Part shown: positions 16,180-25,170 of the stretch, piece after piece | How the letters are laid out: each line of letters starts with the position of its first letter | Position numbering within the stretch: the first letter of the stretch is position 1 | Source: Cellulosimicrobium cellulans | Lineage (GTDB): Bacteria; Actinomycetota; Actinomycetes; Actinomycetales; Cellulomonadaceae | NCBI RefSeq assembly: GCF_006539945.1 | Contig: NZ_BJNZ01000029.1 | Coordinates: 1-58,738, forward strand | Direction of reading: 5' to 3' | Length of the DNA: 58,738 nucleotides | The notes under the pieces: model-generated | What the model was told of the DNA's origin: nothing | The model's input: only the letters and a program-made list of their open reading frames with translations | Database searches by the model: none | Program-made: the position numbers and the translations under genes

Positions 16180-17417
16180 GCGCGGTCGGTCGGCGCCACC
16201 TCGTCGTCGAGGCCGACGGCGGGTCCCGGGGGAACCCGGGCCCCGCGGGCTTCGGCGCGCTCGTGCGCGACGGCGCGAGCGGCCAGGTCCTCGCCGAGCG
16301 CGCCGCGTTCCTCGGGGTGACGACGAACAACGTCGCCGAGTACTCGGGCCTCGTCGCCGGGCTGGGTGCCGCGGCCGAGATCGACCCGGACGCGCGGGTG
16401 ACCGTGCGGATGGACTCGCGGCTCGTCGTCGAGCAGATGTCGGGTCGCTGGCAGATCAAGCACGACGACATGCGTCGCCTCGCCGCCGAGGCGGCCGCGG
16501 TGCTGCCCGCGGAGCAGGTCGCGTACGAGTGGGTGCCGCGCGCGCAGAACTCCGCGGCGGACGCCCTCGCGAACGAGGCGATGGACACGGCGGGGACGGT
16601 CTCACGCGACTACGCGCTCGGCGGCGACGCCGTGCCGGGTCCGGGCGACGACGAGCCGGACCTCGACGCGGCCGACGCGCCCGCGGACGTCCTGGGCGAG
16701 TCGGCCGCGTTCGACACCCCCGCCCGCCCGTCGGGCGCTGCCGTCCGGTTCGACGACGCGCCCGCCCTCACGGTCGTCCTCGTGCGGCACGGGCAGACGC
16801 CGCTCACCGTCGCGGGCGCGTTCAGCGGGTCGTCGGTGCCCGGCCCGTCGCTGACGGCGCGCGGCCGTACGCAGGCCGCGCAGGCCGCCGACCTCGTCTT
16901 CCGGGTCGGGCGCCAGGCGTGGCCCGACCTGCCCAGGCCCACCACGATCGTCGCCTCGCCCATGGTGCGCGCGCAGGAGACCGCGCGAGCGGTCGGCCGC
17001 CGGCTCGGCGTCCACGTCACGACGGACGACCGGTTCGCCGAGGTCGACTTCGGGGAGTGGGAGGGGCGCACGGCCGCGGAGGTCGACGCCGCGTGGCCGG
17101 GCCTCCTGCACGCGTGGCAAACGACCGGCACGACCGCGGCCCCGGGAGGCGAGTCGTACGCCGACGTCGGGGCGCGCGTCTGGCATGGGCTCCAGCACCT
17201 CGTGGAGACGCTTCTGCCGGGGGCGGGACCGGGAGGGCGGACGGCTGTCGTCGTCGGCCACGCGGTGCAGGTGCGCGCCGCGATCGGCACGGCGATCGGC
17301 GCGCCGCCGTCGCAGTGGTCGCGCGTGCGGGTGCCGCCGGCATCGCTGAGCATCCTGCGCCTGTGGGCCGACGGCACGAGCGAGCTCACCGCCCAGGGCG
17401 TCCCGAGCGACCTCTGA
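16176..17417 (+). CDS. Bifunctional RNase HI / histidine phosphatase
   Basis: A 413-residue fusion. Residues 1-140 are RNase HI, which cuts RNA in RNA:DNA hybrids, with acidic residues in VEADGGSRGNPG, NNVAEYSG, RMDSRLVVEQ and NSAADALAN. A linker of about 60 residues leads to a histidine phosphatase (about 203-405) with the LVRHGQT motif and the late VVGHAVQVR histidine. It has the same architecture as M. tuberculosis Rv2228c, where the C-terminal half resembles CobC/alpha-ribazole phosphatase. The GTG overlaps the upstream stop (GTGA). The likely job is removal of RNA primers and R-loops; the phosphatase substrate is unclear. Confidence 0.93.
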   Translation: MSAVGRRHLVVEADGGSRGNPGPAGFGALVRDGASGQVLAERAAFLGVTTNNVAEYSGLVAGLGAAAEIDPDARVTVRMDSRLVVEQMSGRWQIKHDDMRRLAAEAAAVLPAEQVAYEWVPRAQNSAADALANEAMDTAGTVSRDYALGGDAVPGPGDDEPDLDAADAPADVLGESAAFDTPARPSGAAVRFDDAPALTVVLVRHGQTPLTVAGAFSGSSVPGPSLTARGRTQAAQAADLVFRVGRQAWPDLPRPTTIVASPMVRAQETARAVGRRLGVHVTTDDRFAEVDFGEWEGRTAAEVDAAWPGLLHAWQTTGTTAAPGGESYADVGARVWHGLQHLVETLLPGAGPGGRTAVVVGHAVQVRAAIGTAIGAPPSQWSRVRVPPASLSILRLWADGTSELTAQGVPSDL

Positions 17418-17469
17418 GGCCGCTGCACGTTTCTACCTCGCCGCCGGAGTGCGGCGCCGCCCGGCCGGT

Positions 17470-17817
17470 TCAGCTCTTCCGGGGCTTCTTCGCCTTGGCG
17501 GGATCCGCGAGGGCGTGCTCGACGGCCGTCGCGACCCACGCGTCGAGCTCGTCGGGGTCGGCGACGCGTCCGCCGTCGACGAGGATCATCCCCGTCATCG
17601 GGCGACCGCCCATCTCCATGACCGCGCCGCCGCGTTCGAGCGCCGCGCCCATGCCGTCCTTGCCGACCCGCACCATGAGGTCGTCGCGCGTGACGCCGAG
17701 GGCCATGTGGGTGTTCACCATGAAGGCGATCCCGCCGAACATCTTCCGCTCGTCGAACGGCGTCCGGGGCGACAGGGCCGCCCGGATCCGGTCGGCGAGA
17801 TCCTCGCTGTAGACCAT
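17470..17817 (-). CDS. TfoX/Sxy N-terminal domain protein
   Basis: A 115-residue protein consisting of the TfoX N-terminal domain, recognised from KMFGGIAFMVNTHMALGV and GGRPMTGMILVDG. In Gammaproteobacteria TfoX/Sxy promotes competence gene expression, but the single-domain actinobacterial forms have no known function. It ends in a lysine-rich tail. The frame is open upstream, but the ATG at 17817 marks the family start. A 15-nt inverted repeat lies immediately upstream. Confidence 0.85.
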   Translation of the reverse strand: MVYSEDLADRIRAALSPRTPFDERKMFGGIAFMVNTHMALGVTRDDLMVRVGKDGMGAALERGGAVMEMGGRPMTGMILVDGGRVADPDELDAWVATAVEHALADPAKAKKPRKS

Positions 17818-17818
17818 G

Positions 17819-17833
17819 GGTCCACTGTGGACC
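17819..17833. promoter_or_regulatory. Inverted repeat abutting the TfoX-like start
   Basis: GGTCCAC-T-GTGGACC, a 7-bp-arm palindrome 1 nt upstream of the ATG. It could be an operator or a small hairpin over the start; no promoter hexamer is evident. Confidence 0.35.
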
Positions 17834-17928
17834 GCGTCCGGGCGTCGCGCAGGGAATGTCGGACCCCAGGGGTTCACTGGCATCGACGACGCGGCCCCGA
17901 CCGGGGGCCCCGACGAGGGGAGTGCGCG

Positions 17929-18264
17929 ATGACGAGCGCAGGGTCGAACGAGGGCGGAACGGTTCTCGAGCTCGTGGTCTTCAGGGCGAAGGAGGGCGTC
18001 ACGCGCGAACGGCTGCTCGGGACGGTCGATGCGGTCTCGGAGTGGGCGCGGGCGCAGCCGGGGTTCGTGTCGCGCGACCTGACCTACGACGCCGCGGGCG
18101 ACCGCTGGGTCGAGATGATCTGGTGGACGAGCACGGCAGACGCCGAGGCCTCGGTCAAGGCCGCCGAGACGTCGGACCTGTGCGCGCCGATGTTCGCGCT
18201 CATCGACCCGGAGAGCATGCTCTTCCTGCACGGCGTCCCGCAGATCGAGCGGGTCGTCGCCTGA
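17929..18264 (+). CDS. ABM/dimeric alpha-beta barrel domain protein
   Basis: A 111-residue protein with the ferredoxin-like dimeric alpha/beta barrel of the antibiotic-biosynthesis-monooxygenase type. It contains VLELVVFRAKEGVTRERLL, an AQPGFVSRDLTYD strand and WVEMIWWTSTADAEAS. Such proteins are small cofactor-free oxygenases or sensors; the substrate here is unknown. The ATG follows GAGGGGAG at good spacing. It stands alone, convergent with YaaA. Confidence 0.75.
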   Translation: MTSAGSNEGGTVLELVVFRAKEGVTRERLLGTVDAVSEWARAQPGFVSRDLTYDAAGDRWVEMIWWTSTADAEASVKAAETSDLCAPMFALIDPESMLFLHGVPQIERVVA

Positions 18265-18282
18265 CGGGCCGGGCCTCCGGGC

Positions 18283-19125
18283 TCAGGCGATGACGAGCTC
18301 GAGCGTGCGCGGCCCGCTCCGGGTGGTCGCGTCGTGGAGCGTCGTCTCCAGGAGGCGGTAGCTCAGGCCCGAGCCCACCTCCGTGCCGATCACCGTCCCG
18401 ACGAGCTCGCCCGCGGCGTCGAGCAGCCCGTCGGCCGACGCCGGCGCGGCCGCCTCCCGGCGCAGCAGGTGCCCGGCGAGCACGCCGCGGGTGTGCTTGG
18501 CGTTGTGCGAGACGACGGTGCGCTTCCCGGAGTGCTCGCGCACCACCCGCACCGCGACCCAGTCGGCCGAGCGCGGCCCGGAGGTCGCGGGCTTCCACGC
18601 GCCCACGTACGTGGCGGACCGGCAGTCGACGACGACGTCCCGGGCCGCGCGCTCGTCGAGCACGGGGGCGAGGTGCGGGCGCCACGCGGTGGCGAGCTTT
18701 CCCACGCCCGGCAGGGCCACGGACATGGAGAGCCGGTACGCCGGGACCCGGTCGGCGGGGGAGAGCGCGCCCCACAGCGCCGACACGACCCGGACGTCCT
18801 CGCGAGCCCGCCGCGCGGGCTCCCCGCCCGCGGCGAGTGCCCCCGCGAGGTCCGCGGCGCCGTAGAGCACGCCCGTGTAGACGTCGGCCGCGGGACCCGC
18901 CGGGGCCGAGCGCAGCACGGTGTTGCGCCGCACCTCCTCGGTGAGCCCCGGCGTCGTGCCGAGGACGTCGTGCGCGTCCGGGCGCGCGCTCGCCGCGGCG
19001 AGCGCGTCGAGGACCTGCGCGCGCTGCGCGGTGAGGGCGGGAGAGCTGAGCGCGGCGAGGTCGACCGGCGCGGCGCCGTCGGGCGCGGGGGTCTTGCCCT
19101 CGGACGGGGGGAGCAGCACGAGCAC
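18283..19125 (-). CDS. yaaA: YaaA-family peroxide stress protein
   Basis: A 280-residue protein of the YaaA/DUF328 family. In E. coli YaaA limits free iron during hydrogen peroxide stress and has a DNA-binding fold. The family start MLVLLPPSEGK is clear, as are LYGAAD, SALWGALSPADRVPAYRLSM and HNAKHTRGVLAGHLL. The length is a little over the E. coli form (258). GTG at 19125 is chosen because TAGAGT lies exactly 6 nt upstream (leaderless pattern); a second GTG two codons later has no such support. Confidence 0.92.
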   Translation of the reverse strand: MLVLLPPSEGKTPAPDGAAPVDLAALSSPALTAQRAQVLDALAAASARPDAHDVLGTTPGLTEEVRRNTVLRSAPAGPAADVYTGVLYGAADLAGALAAGGEPARRAREDVRVVSALWGALSPADRVPAYRLSMSVALPGVGKLATAWRPHLAPVLDERAARDVVVDCRSATYVGAWKPATSGPRSADWVAVRVVREHSGKRTVVSHNAKHTRGVLAGHLLRREAAAPASADGLLDAAGELVGTVIGTEVGSGLSYRLLETTLHDATTRSGPRTLELVIA

Positions 19126-19131
19126 GCGGCC

Positions 19132-19137
19132 ACTCTA
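19132..19137 (-). promoter_or_regulatory. -10 element (TAGAGT) of a leaderless promoter for yaaA
   Basis: TANNNT with a 6-nt gap to a GTG start; no ribosome-binding site. Confidence 0.55.
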
Positions 19138-19199
19138 CGAGCGCTCGCCGCGTCGCCGCGGCGGGTGACCGGCGCCGACGGCGTGGGGTGCGTCACGGC

Positions 19200-19205
19200 T
19201 ACGCT
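19200..19205 (+). promoter_or_regulatory. -10 element (TACGCT) of a leaderless promoter for the tautomerase-like gene
   Basis: TANNNT with a 6-nt gap to the ATG. It lies within 65 bp of the divergent yaaA hexamer, so the two promoters are back to back. Confidence 0.55.
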
Positions 19206-19211
19206 CGCCCG

Positions 19212-19595
19212 ATGGCCCAGGTGAAGATCTACGGACGGCGCAGCGTGTGGGGCGAGCGGCGGGCGGAGGTGTCCGACGCGCTGCACGACGCGCTGGTGAC
19301 CACGTGGCAGCTCCCGCCGGACAAGCGGTTCCACCGCTTTCTGCTCCTGGACGACGACGACCTGGTCGCGCCCCGCTCGGACGCGTACCTCGTCGTCGAG
19401 GTCGTGTGCTTCACGGGCCGCACACGCGAGGCCAAGCGAGCGCTGATCGCGGCGCTGTACGACGACGTCGCGCCCGCCCTCGGCCTGACCGCGGACGACG
19501 TGGAGCTCGTGATCCTCGAGAGCCCGCGCGAGAACTGGGGCATCCGCGGGGTCAGCGGCGACGAGCTCGCGCTGTCGTACCGCGTCGACGTCTGA
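19212..19595 (+). CDS. Tautomerase-superfamily protein
   Basis: A 127-residue protein of the tautomerase superfamily (4-oxalocrotonate tautomerase/MSAD-like), with PPDKRFHRFLLLDDDDL and GRTREAKRALIAALYDDV. Classic members use an N-terminal proline after Met removal. Here the chain begins Met-Ala-Gln-Val-Lys, so the catalytic Pro is absent if this start is right, and it is supported by the -10 hexamer 6 nt upstream. This looks normal for the MAQVKIYG subgroup (recalled, not checked), whose activity is unknown. Confidence 0.8.
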   Translation: MAQVKIYGRRSVWGERRAEVSDALHDALVTTWQLPPDKRFHRFLLLDDDDLVAPRSDAYLVVEVVCFTGRTREAKRALIAALYDDVAPALGLTADDVELVILESPRENWGIRGVSGDELALSYRVDV

Positions 19596-19656
19596 CACGC
19601 ATCGCGTCCCCTGCCTCGGGGTGGAGGGGGCGGTCCGGAGCCCGGCGCGCGGCCGC

Positions 19657-21498
<1,842 letters not shown>

Positions 21499-21504
21499 CC
21501 GGGC

Positions 21505-21510
21505 ACCCTA
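21505..21510 (-). promoter_or_regulatory. -10 element (TAGGGT) of a leaderless promoter for recQ
   Basis: TANNNT, 6-nt gap to GTG, no ribosome-binding site. Confidence 0.55.
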
Positions 21511-21533
21511 CCGAGGAGAACCGACACGACGGT

Positions 21534-21559
21534 CCCGGCGCGTCCCTCCACGCGCCGGG
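21534..21559 (-). terminator. Hairpin after the HelD-like gene
   Basis: A perfect 10-bp stem (CCCGGCGCGT with ACGCGCCGGG) and a 6-nt loop, 8 nt past the HelD-like stop. The downstream run is only mildly T-rich, as is usual for GC-rich actinobacteria. Confidence 0.6.
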
Positions 21560-21566
21560 GCGCCCG

Positions 21567-23645
21567 TCACGGACGGCGGAGCTCGGCGGGCAGGTCGTCT
21601 CGATGGCGGACGGCGAGGGACGTCACCGCGCGGGTCAGGCAGACGTAGAGCCGCCGCAGACCCGTGACCCGGTCGGGCTCGCCCCGGACCACGCCCTCCG
21701 GGTCGTCCAGCACGACGTGGTCGAACTCCAGCCCCTTCGCGAGCGACGCGGGCACGAGGTCGAGGCGCGCGTCGAACTCGACCGTGCCGGCGTCGTCCGT
21801 CTCCTCGCCGACGACCGCGAAGGCGAGGCCCGCCGCGGCGAGCGCCGTGCGCACGGCCTCCGTGCCGGCGTCGGGCACGATGAGCCCGACCGACCCCTCC
21901 CGGTCGAGCGCCGCGCGCACCAGCTCCACGAGCGGCCCGGTGGTGAGGACCAGCTCGCCCCGCGCCCGGCGGACGGCGACGGGCGGGTCGAGGTCCGGCG
22001 CGATCGAGGGCAGCAGGCGGGCCGCGTACTCGATGACGTCGCCGGGGACGCGGAAGCCCGCGGTGAGCTGCTCCACGTGGCCGTCGGGCTTGCCGAGGTG
22101 CGTCAGCGCGTCGGTCCACGAGGAGACTCCCCACGGCGTCGTCGCCTGGGCCAGGTCGCCCAGCACCGTCAGGGAGCCGGTGCGCGCCCGGCGCCCGAGA
22201 GCGCGCAGCATCATCGGCGACAGGTCCTGCGCCTCGTCCACCACGACGTGCGCCACCGACGTACCGCGGGCCAGCAGGTCCGCGACCTCGTCGAGCAGGA
22301 CGAGGTCGGCCAGCGTCCAGCGGGCCGTGCCCGGCGTCCGGGAAGGTCGGGCCGGGCGCAGCAGCTCCTGCTCGGCCGGGGTGAGGACACCGTCGGCGCT
22401 CGCGGCGAGGAACGCGGGGTCGACGAGGAGCCGGTGCAGCAGCGCCGTCGGCGTGACCTTCGGCCATACCGCGGCGGTGTAGTCCCGGACCGGGCGCGTG
22501 CGCGCGAGCGCGTCCCAGGCCTGCTCGTCGAGGGCCTCCCCGGACTCCTCGATCTGCACGAGGATCCGGTGCGCGAGCGCGTGCCGCAGGTGGTCGCGAC
22601 CGGCGTCGAAGCGCGGCTCCCGGCCGACCACCTGCGCCACGCACTCGCGTGCCTCGTGCGCAGCGACGCGCCAGCGGCGCGCACCGCGCGGCAGCACGAG
22701 CGCCTCGCACGGCTCGACGAGGTGCGACCACACGGCGCGTCGGAGCACCTCGGCCAGGCGCCCGTCGCCCTTGAGCCGGGCGACCTCCGCGGGCTCCGTG
22801 CCGCGCAGGCGGCCGTGCGCCGTGACGATCTGCTCGACGGTGGTCTGGGTCGCGTCGACCTCGCCGAGCGCGGGCAGCACGTCGCGGATGTACCGCAGGA
22901 AGCTCGCGTTGGGCCCCACGACGGTCATCCCGGCGCGGCTCACCCGCTCCCGGTGGGAGTACAGCAGGTAGGCGGCGCGGTGCAGCCCGACGGCGGTCTT
23001 GCCGGTGCCGGGCGCGCCCTGCACGACGACGGTCCGGTCGAGCCCGCCGCGCACGATGACGTCCTGCTCGGGCTGGATGGTGGCGACGATGTCGCGCATC
23101 GGCCCGGTACGGGGCCGCTCGATCTCCGCCTCGAGGATCGCGGAGGACTCCGCACCGGGGCCCGGGGCAGTGAGCGCCTCGTCCTCGAAGCCCGTGAGGG
23201 CGCCGCGCTGGAAGCCGTAGCGGCGGCGGACGGCGACCCCCATCGGCTCGGTGCGGGTGGCGCGGTAGAAGGGCGTGCTCACCGGGGCGCGCCAGTCGAC
23301 GACGAGCGGGTCGCCCTCGGGGTCGGAGACGTGGCGGCGCCCGATGTGGAAGACCTCGGCGGGCTCGTGGTCGGTGCCGTCGAGGTCGATGCGGCCGAAG
23401 AAGAGCGGGACCTCGGGGTCGTCGGCGAGCTGGGCGAGCCGACGGGCGAGCGCCGCCTCGAGATACTCGGCGCTGACCCGGTCCCCGGCGAGGGCGTTCA
23501 GCGACCCGGCCTGCTCACGCATGCGGGCGAGCTGCGTGCGGGCGTTCTCCAGGAACTCCTGCTCCCGGGCGAGCTCGGCCGAGGTGTCCCCGGTGGGTGC
23601 CGCGGTCGGAGCGTCGGGGGCGGACGGTACGGCGGGGGCGGGCAC
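21567..23645 (-). CDS. HelD-like RNA polymerase-associated helicase/ATPase
   Basis: A 692-residue superfamily 1 ATPase of the HelD type. HelD proteins pull RNA polymerase off DNA or nucleic acid traps, and some actinobacterial forms (HelR) protect it from rifampicin. A coiled-coil N-terminus (about 25-80) precedes the ATPase core, with Walker A GAPGTGKT at 210-217 and Walker B HVVVDEAQDLSP later. The C-terminal part has LAKGLEFDHVVLDDP and the LYVCLTRAV motif VI. An ATG at 23684 would add 13 codons, but GTG at 23645 is preferred: GGAGG lies 7 nt before it, and a TAGGAT -10 hexamer overlaps the upstream ATG, which would then not be transcribed intact. Confidence 0.88.
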   Translation of the reverse strand: MPAPAVPSAPDAPTAAPTGDTSAELAREQEFLENARTQLARMREQAGSLNALAGDRVSAEYLEAALARRLAQLADDPEVPLFFGRIDLDGTDHEPAEVFHIGRRHVSDPEGDPLVVDWRAPVSTPFYRATRTEPMGVAVRRRYGFQRGALTGFEDEALTAPGPGAESSAILEAEIERPRTGPMRDIVATIQPEQDVIVRGGLDRTVVVQGAPGTGKTAVGLHRAAYLLYSHRERVSRAGMTVVGPNASFLRYIRDVLPALGEVDATQTTVEQIVTAHGRLRGTEPAEVARLKGDGRLAEVLRRAVWSHLVEPCEALVLPRGARRWRVAAHEARECVAQVVGREPRFDAGRDHLRHALAHRILVQIEESGEALDEQAWDALARTRPVRDYTAAVWPKVTPTALLHRLLVDPAFLAASADGVLTPAEQELLRPARPSRTPGTARWTLADLVLLDEVADLLARGTSVAHVVVDEAQDLSPMMLRALGRRARTGSLTVLGDLAQATTPWGVSSWTDALTHLGKPDGHVEQLTAGFRVPGDVIEYAARLLPSIAPDLDPPVAVRRARGELVLTTGPLVELVRAALDREGSVGLIVPDAGTEAVRTALAAAGLAFAVVGEETDDAGTVEFDARLDLVPASLAKGLEFDHVVLDDPEGVVRGEPDRVTGLRRLYVCLTRAVTSLAVRHRDDLPAELRRP

Positions 23646-23682
23646 GACAGACCTCCGGGAGCCGGCTTCGAGGGGGTCGGCC

Positions 23683-23688
23683 ATCCTA
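23683..23688 (-). promoter_or_regulatory. -10 element (TAGGAT) for the HelD-like gene
   Basis: TANNNT overlapping the upstream in-frame ATG. Transcription from it would give a leader of about 30 nt carrying the GGAGG of the GTG start. It is divergent from the rnpB promoter 34 bp away. Confidence 0.45.
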
Positions 23689-23721
23689 CGGGTACGACGC
23701 TCCCGGTGGACCGGTCGCTGG

Positions 23722-23750
23722 TTCGACGAGTCGTCGGGGAGCGGTAATCT
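23722..23750 (+). promoter_or_regulatory. Promoter of rnpB (TTCGAC - 17 bp - TAATCT)
   Basis: A sigma-70-type promoter with near-consensus -10 TAATCT at 23745-23750 and -35-like TTCGAC at 23722-23727, 17 bp apart. Predicted transcription starts at about 23757-23759, where the P1 helix of RNase P RNA begins. Confidence 0.7.
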
Positions 23751-23758
23751 TGCCGGTG

Positions 23759-24178
23759 CGGACGAGTCGGTCGGACGGTCGCGTCGAGGGGCCTCGTGCT
23801 CCTCGCCGAGGAACGTCCGGGCTCCGAAGGGCAAGGTGGTGGGTAACGCCCACCCGGGGTGACCCGCGGGACAGTGCCACAGAGAACAGACCGCCGCGTC
23901 AGGACGGGCTTCGGCCCGGCCAGGCGCGGTAAGGGTGAAACGGTGGTGTAAGAGACCACCAGCGGGCCGGGTGACCGGTCCGGCTCGGTAAACCCCACCT
24001 GGAGCAAGGTCAGACAGGCTGTGCCTGAGGGCTGCCCGCCCGATTCTCCACGGAGAAGCACAGTCGGGTAGACCGCTCGAGCCCTGCGGCGACGCAGGGC
24101 CTAGATGGATGACCGTCGCCCGCGCGAGGGTGACCTCGCGCGGGAACAGAACCCGGCGTACAGACCGACTCGTCCGTC
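23759..24178 (+). ncRNA. rnpB: RNase P RNA, bacterial class A
   Basis: The catalytic RNA that matures tRNA 5' ends. The P1 helix is formed by 23759-23772 (CGGACGAGTCGGTC) pairing perfectly with 24163-24176. Conserved blocks are present in order: GAGGAACGTCCGGGCTCC (family GAGGAAAGTCCGGGC), a CACAGAGAACAGACCGCC block (family ACAGAAANNANACCGCC), GGTAAGGGTGAAACGG, GTAAGAGACCACCAG, and near the 3' end TAGATGGATGACCGTCGCC and ACAGAACCCGGCGTACAG. The length of about 420 nt suits a high-GC actinobacterium. The exact 3' end is estimated from P1. Confidence 0.97.
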
Positions 24179-24182
24179 CGCC

Positions 24183-24203
24183 CCTCCCGGCACGACCGGG
24201 AGG
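24183..24203 (+). terminator. rnpB terminator hairpin
   Basis: A perfect 8-bp stem CCTCCCGG / CCGGGAGG around the loop CACGA, 5 nt after P1. There is no long U tract (GC-rich, I-shaped type). Confidence 0.65.
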
Positions 24204-24236
24204 ACGGGCCCCGTCCTACTCGTGCCGAGGAGCACC

Positions 24237-25055
24237 ATGTCGCACCACGACTCGCACACGCCTCCGCTCGCCTATGTCATCGCCGGGTCGGAGGCGACCG
24301 GCGGCGCCGGGATCCAGGCCGACCTCAAGACGTTCCAGGAGCTGGGCGCGTACGGCGTCGGCACGCTGACGTGCATCGTGTCTTTCGACCCGAAGAACGA
24401 CTGGGGCCACCGGTTCGTCCCGGTCGACCCGCAGGTGATCGCCGACCAGTTCGAGGCGGCGACGGTCACCCACGAGCCGTCGGTCGTGAAGATCGGCATG
24501 CTCGGCACGCCCGCGACGATCGACGTCGTGGCGGAGTCACTGCGCTCGCGCACGTGGGAGCACGTCGTGCTCGACCCGGTGCTCATCTGCAAGGGCCAGG
24601 AGCCCGGCGCCGCGCTCGACACCGACACCGCACTGCGCGCGCAGGTGCTCCCGCTCGCGACCGTCGTGACGCCCAACCTCTTCGAGACGCGCACGCTCGC
24701 GGGCGTCGAGTCGATCGAGACGGTCGACGAGCTGATCGACGCGGCGCGCAAGGTCCAGGCGCTCGGCCCGCGGGCCGTCGTCGCGAAGGGCGGCGTCGAG
24801 CTGCCCGGACCGGACGCGGTCGACGTGCTGGTCGACGGCGACGAGGTGCACGTGCTGCGCACCCCGAAGATCGGCGAGGAGCGCGTGAGCGGCGCGGGCT
24901 GCACGTTCGCCGCCGCGATCACCGCGGAGCTCGCCAAGGGCGCCTCGGTGCTCGACGCCGCGCGCGTCGCCAAGGACGTCGTCACCGCCTCGATCGAGGA
25001 CCGGGTGGTGTCGAACGCGCCCTTCGACGCGGTCCGCGTCGGCGCGCGCCGCTGA
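24237..25055 (+). CDS. PdxK-type (ThiD-like) pyridoxal/pyridoxine kinase
   Basis: A 272-residue ribokinase-family kinase. The sequence follows the Staphylococcus/Bacillus PdxK subgroup of ThiD-like kinases (GAGIQADLKTFQELGAYG, LDPVLICKGQ, TPNLFETRTL, AKGGVEL, GAGCTFAAAITAEL), so pyridoxal phosphorylation is more likely than the HMP kinase step of thiamine synthesis. The active-site cysteine of GAGCTF is kept, but the histidine that precedes it in S. aureus PdxK is serine. The ATG at 24237 follows CGAGGAG; the frame is open further left but only through rnpB. It follows the rnpB terminator and may use its own promoter. Confidence 0.85.
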   Translation: MSHHDSHTPPLAYVIAGSEATGGAGIQADLKTFQELGAYGVGTLTCIVSFDPKNDWGHRFVPVDPQVIADQFEAATVTHEPSVVKIGMLGTPATIDVVAESLRSRTWEHVVLDPVLICKGQEPGAALDTDTALRAQVLPLATVVTPNLFETRTLAGVESIETVDELIDAARKVQALGPRAVVAKGGVELPGPDAVDVLVDGDEVHVLRTPKIGEERVSGAGCTFAAAITAELAKGASVLDAARVAKDVVTASIEDRVVSNAPFDAVRVGARR

Positions 25056-25157
25056 CCCTCGGGTTCTCGCCGGGTCGCACGCGCCGACCCCGGGCCGACC
25101 CCCGCTCGACCGACGATCACCCCTCGGACGCCTTCACGTCCCCTGACGGTCAAGGAA

Positions 25158-25163
25158 TACTCT
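25158..25163 (+). promoter_or_regulatory. -10 element (TACTCT) of a leaderless promoter for ppc
   Basis: TANNNT with a 7-nt gap to the GTG start; no ribosome-binding site between them. Confidence 0.5.
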
Positions 25164-25170
25164 CGTCACC

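Noticed and set aside
17418-17469. Possible hairpin between the RNase H/phosphatase and TfoX-like genes
   Set aside because: Only scattered GC complementarity with no continuous stem longer than about 5 bp.
24105-24236. Extension of the PdxK-type kinase to an earlier ATG
   Set aside because: The region encodes the 3' part of RNase P RNA and its terminator; the kinase family start is at 24237.
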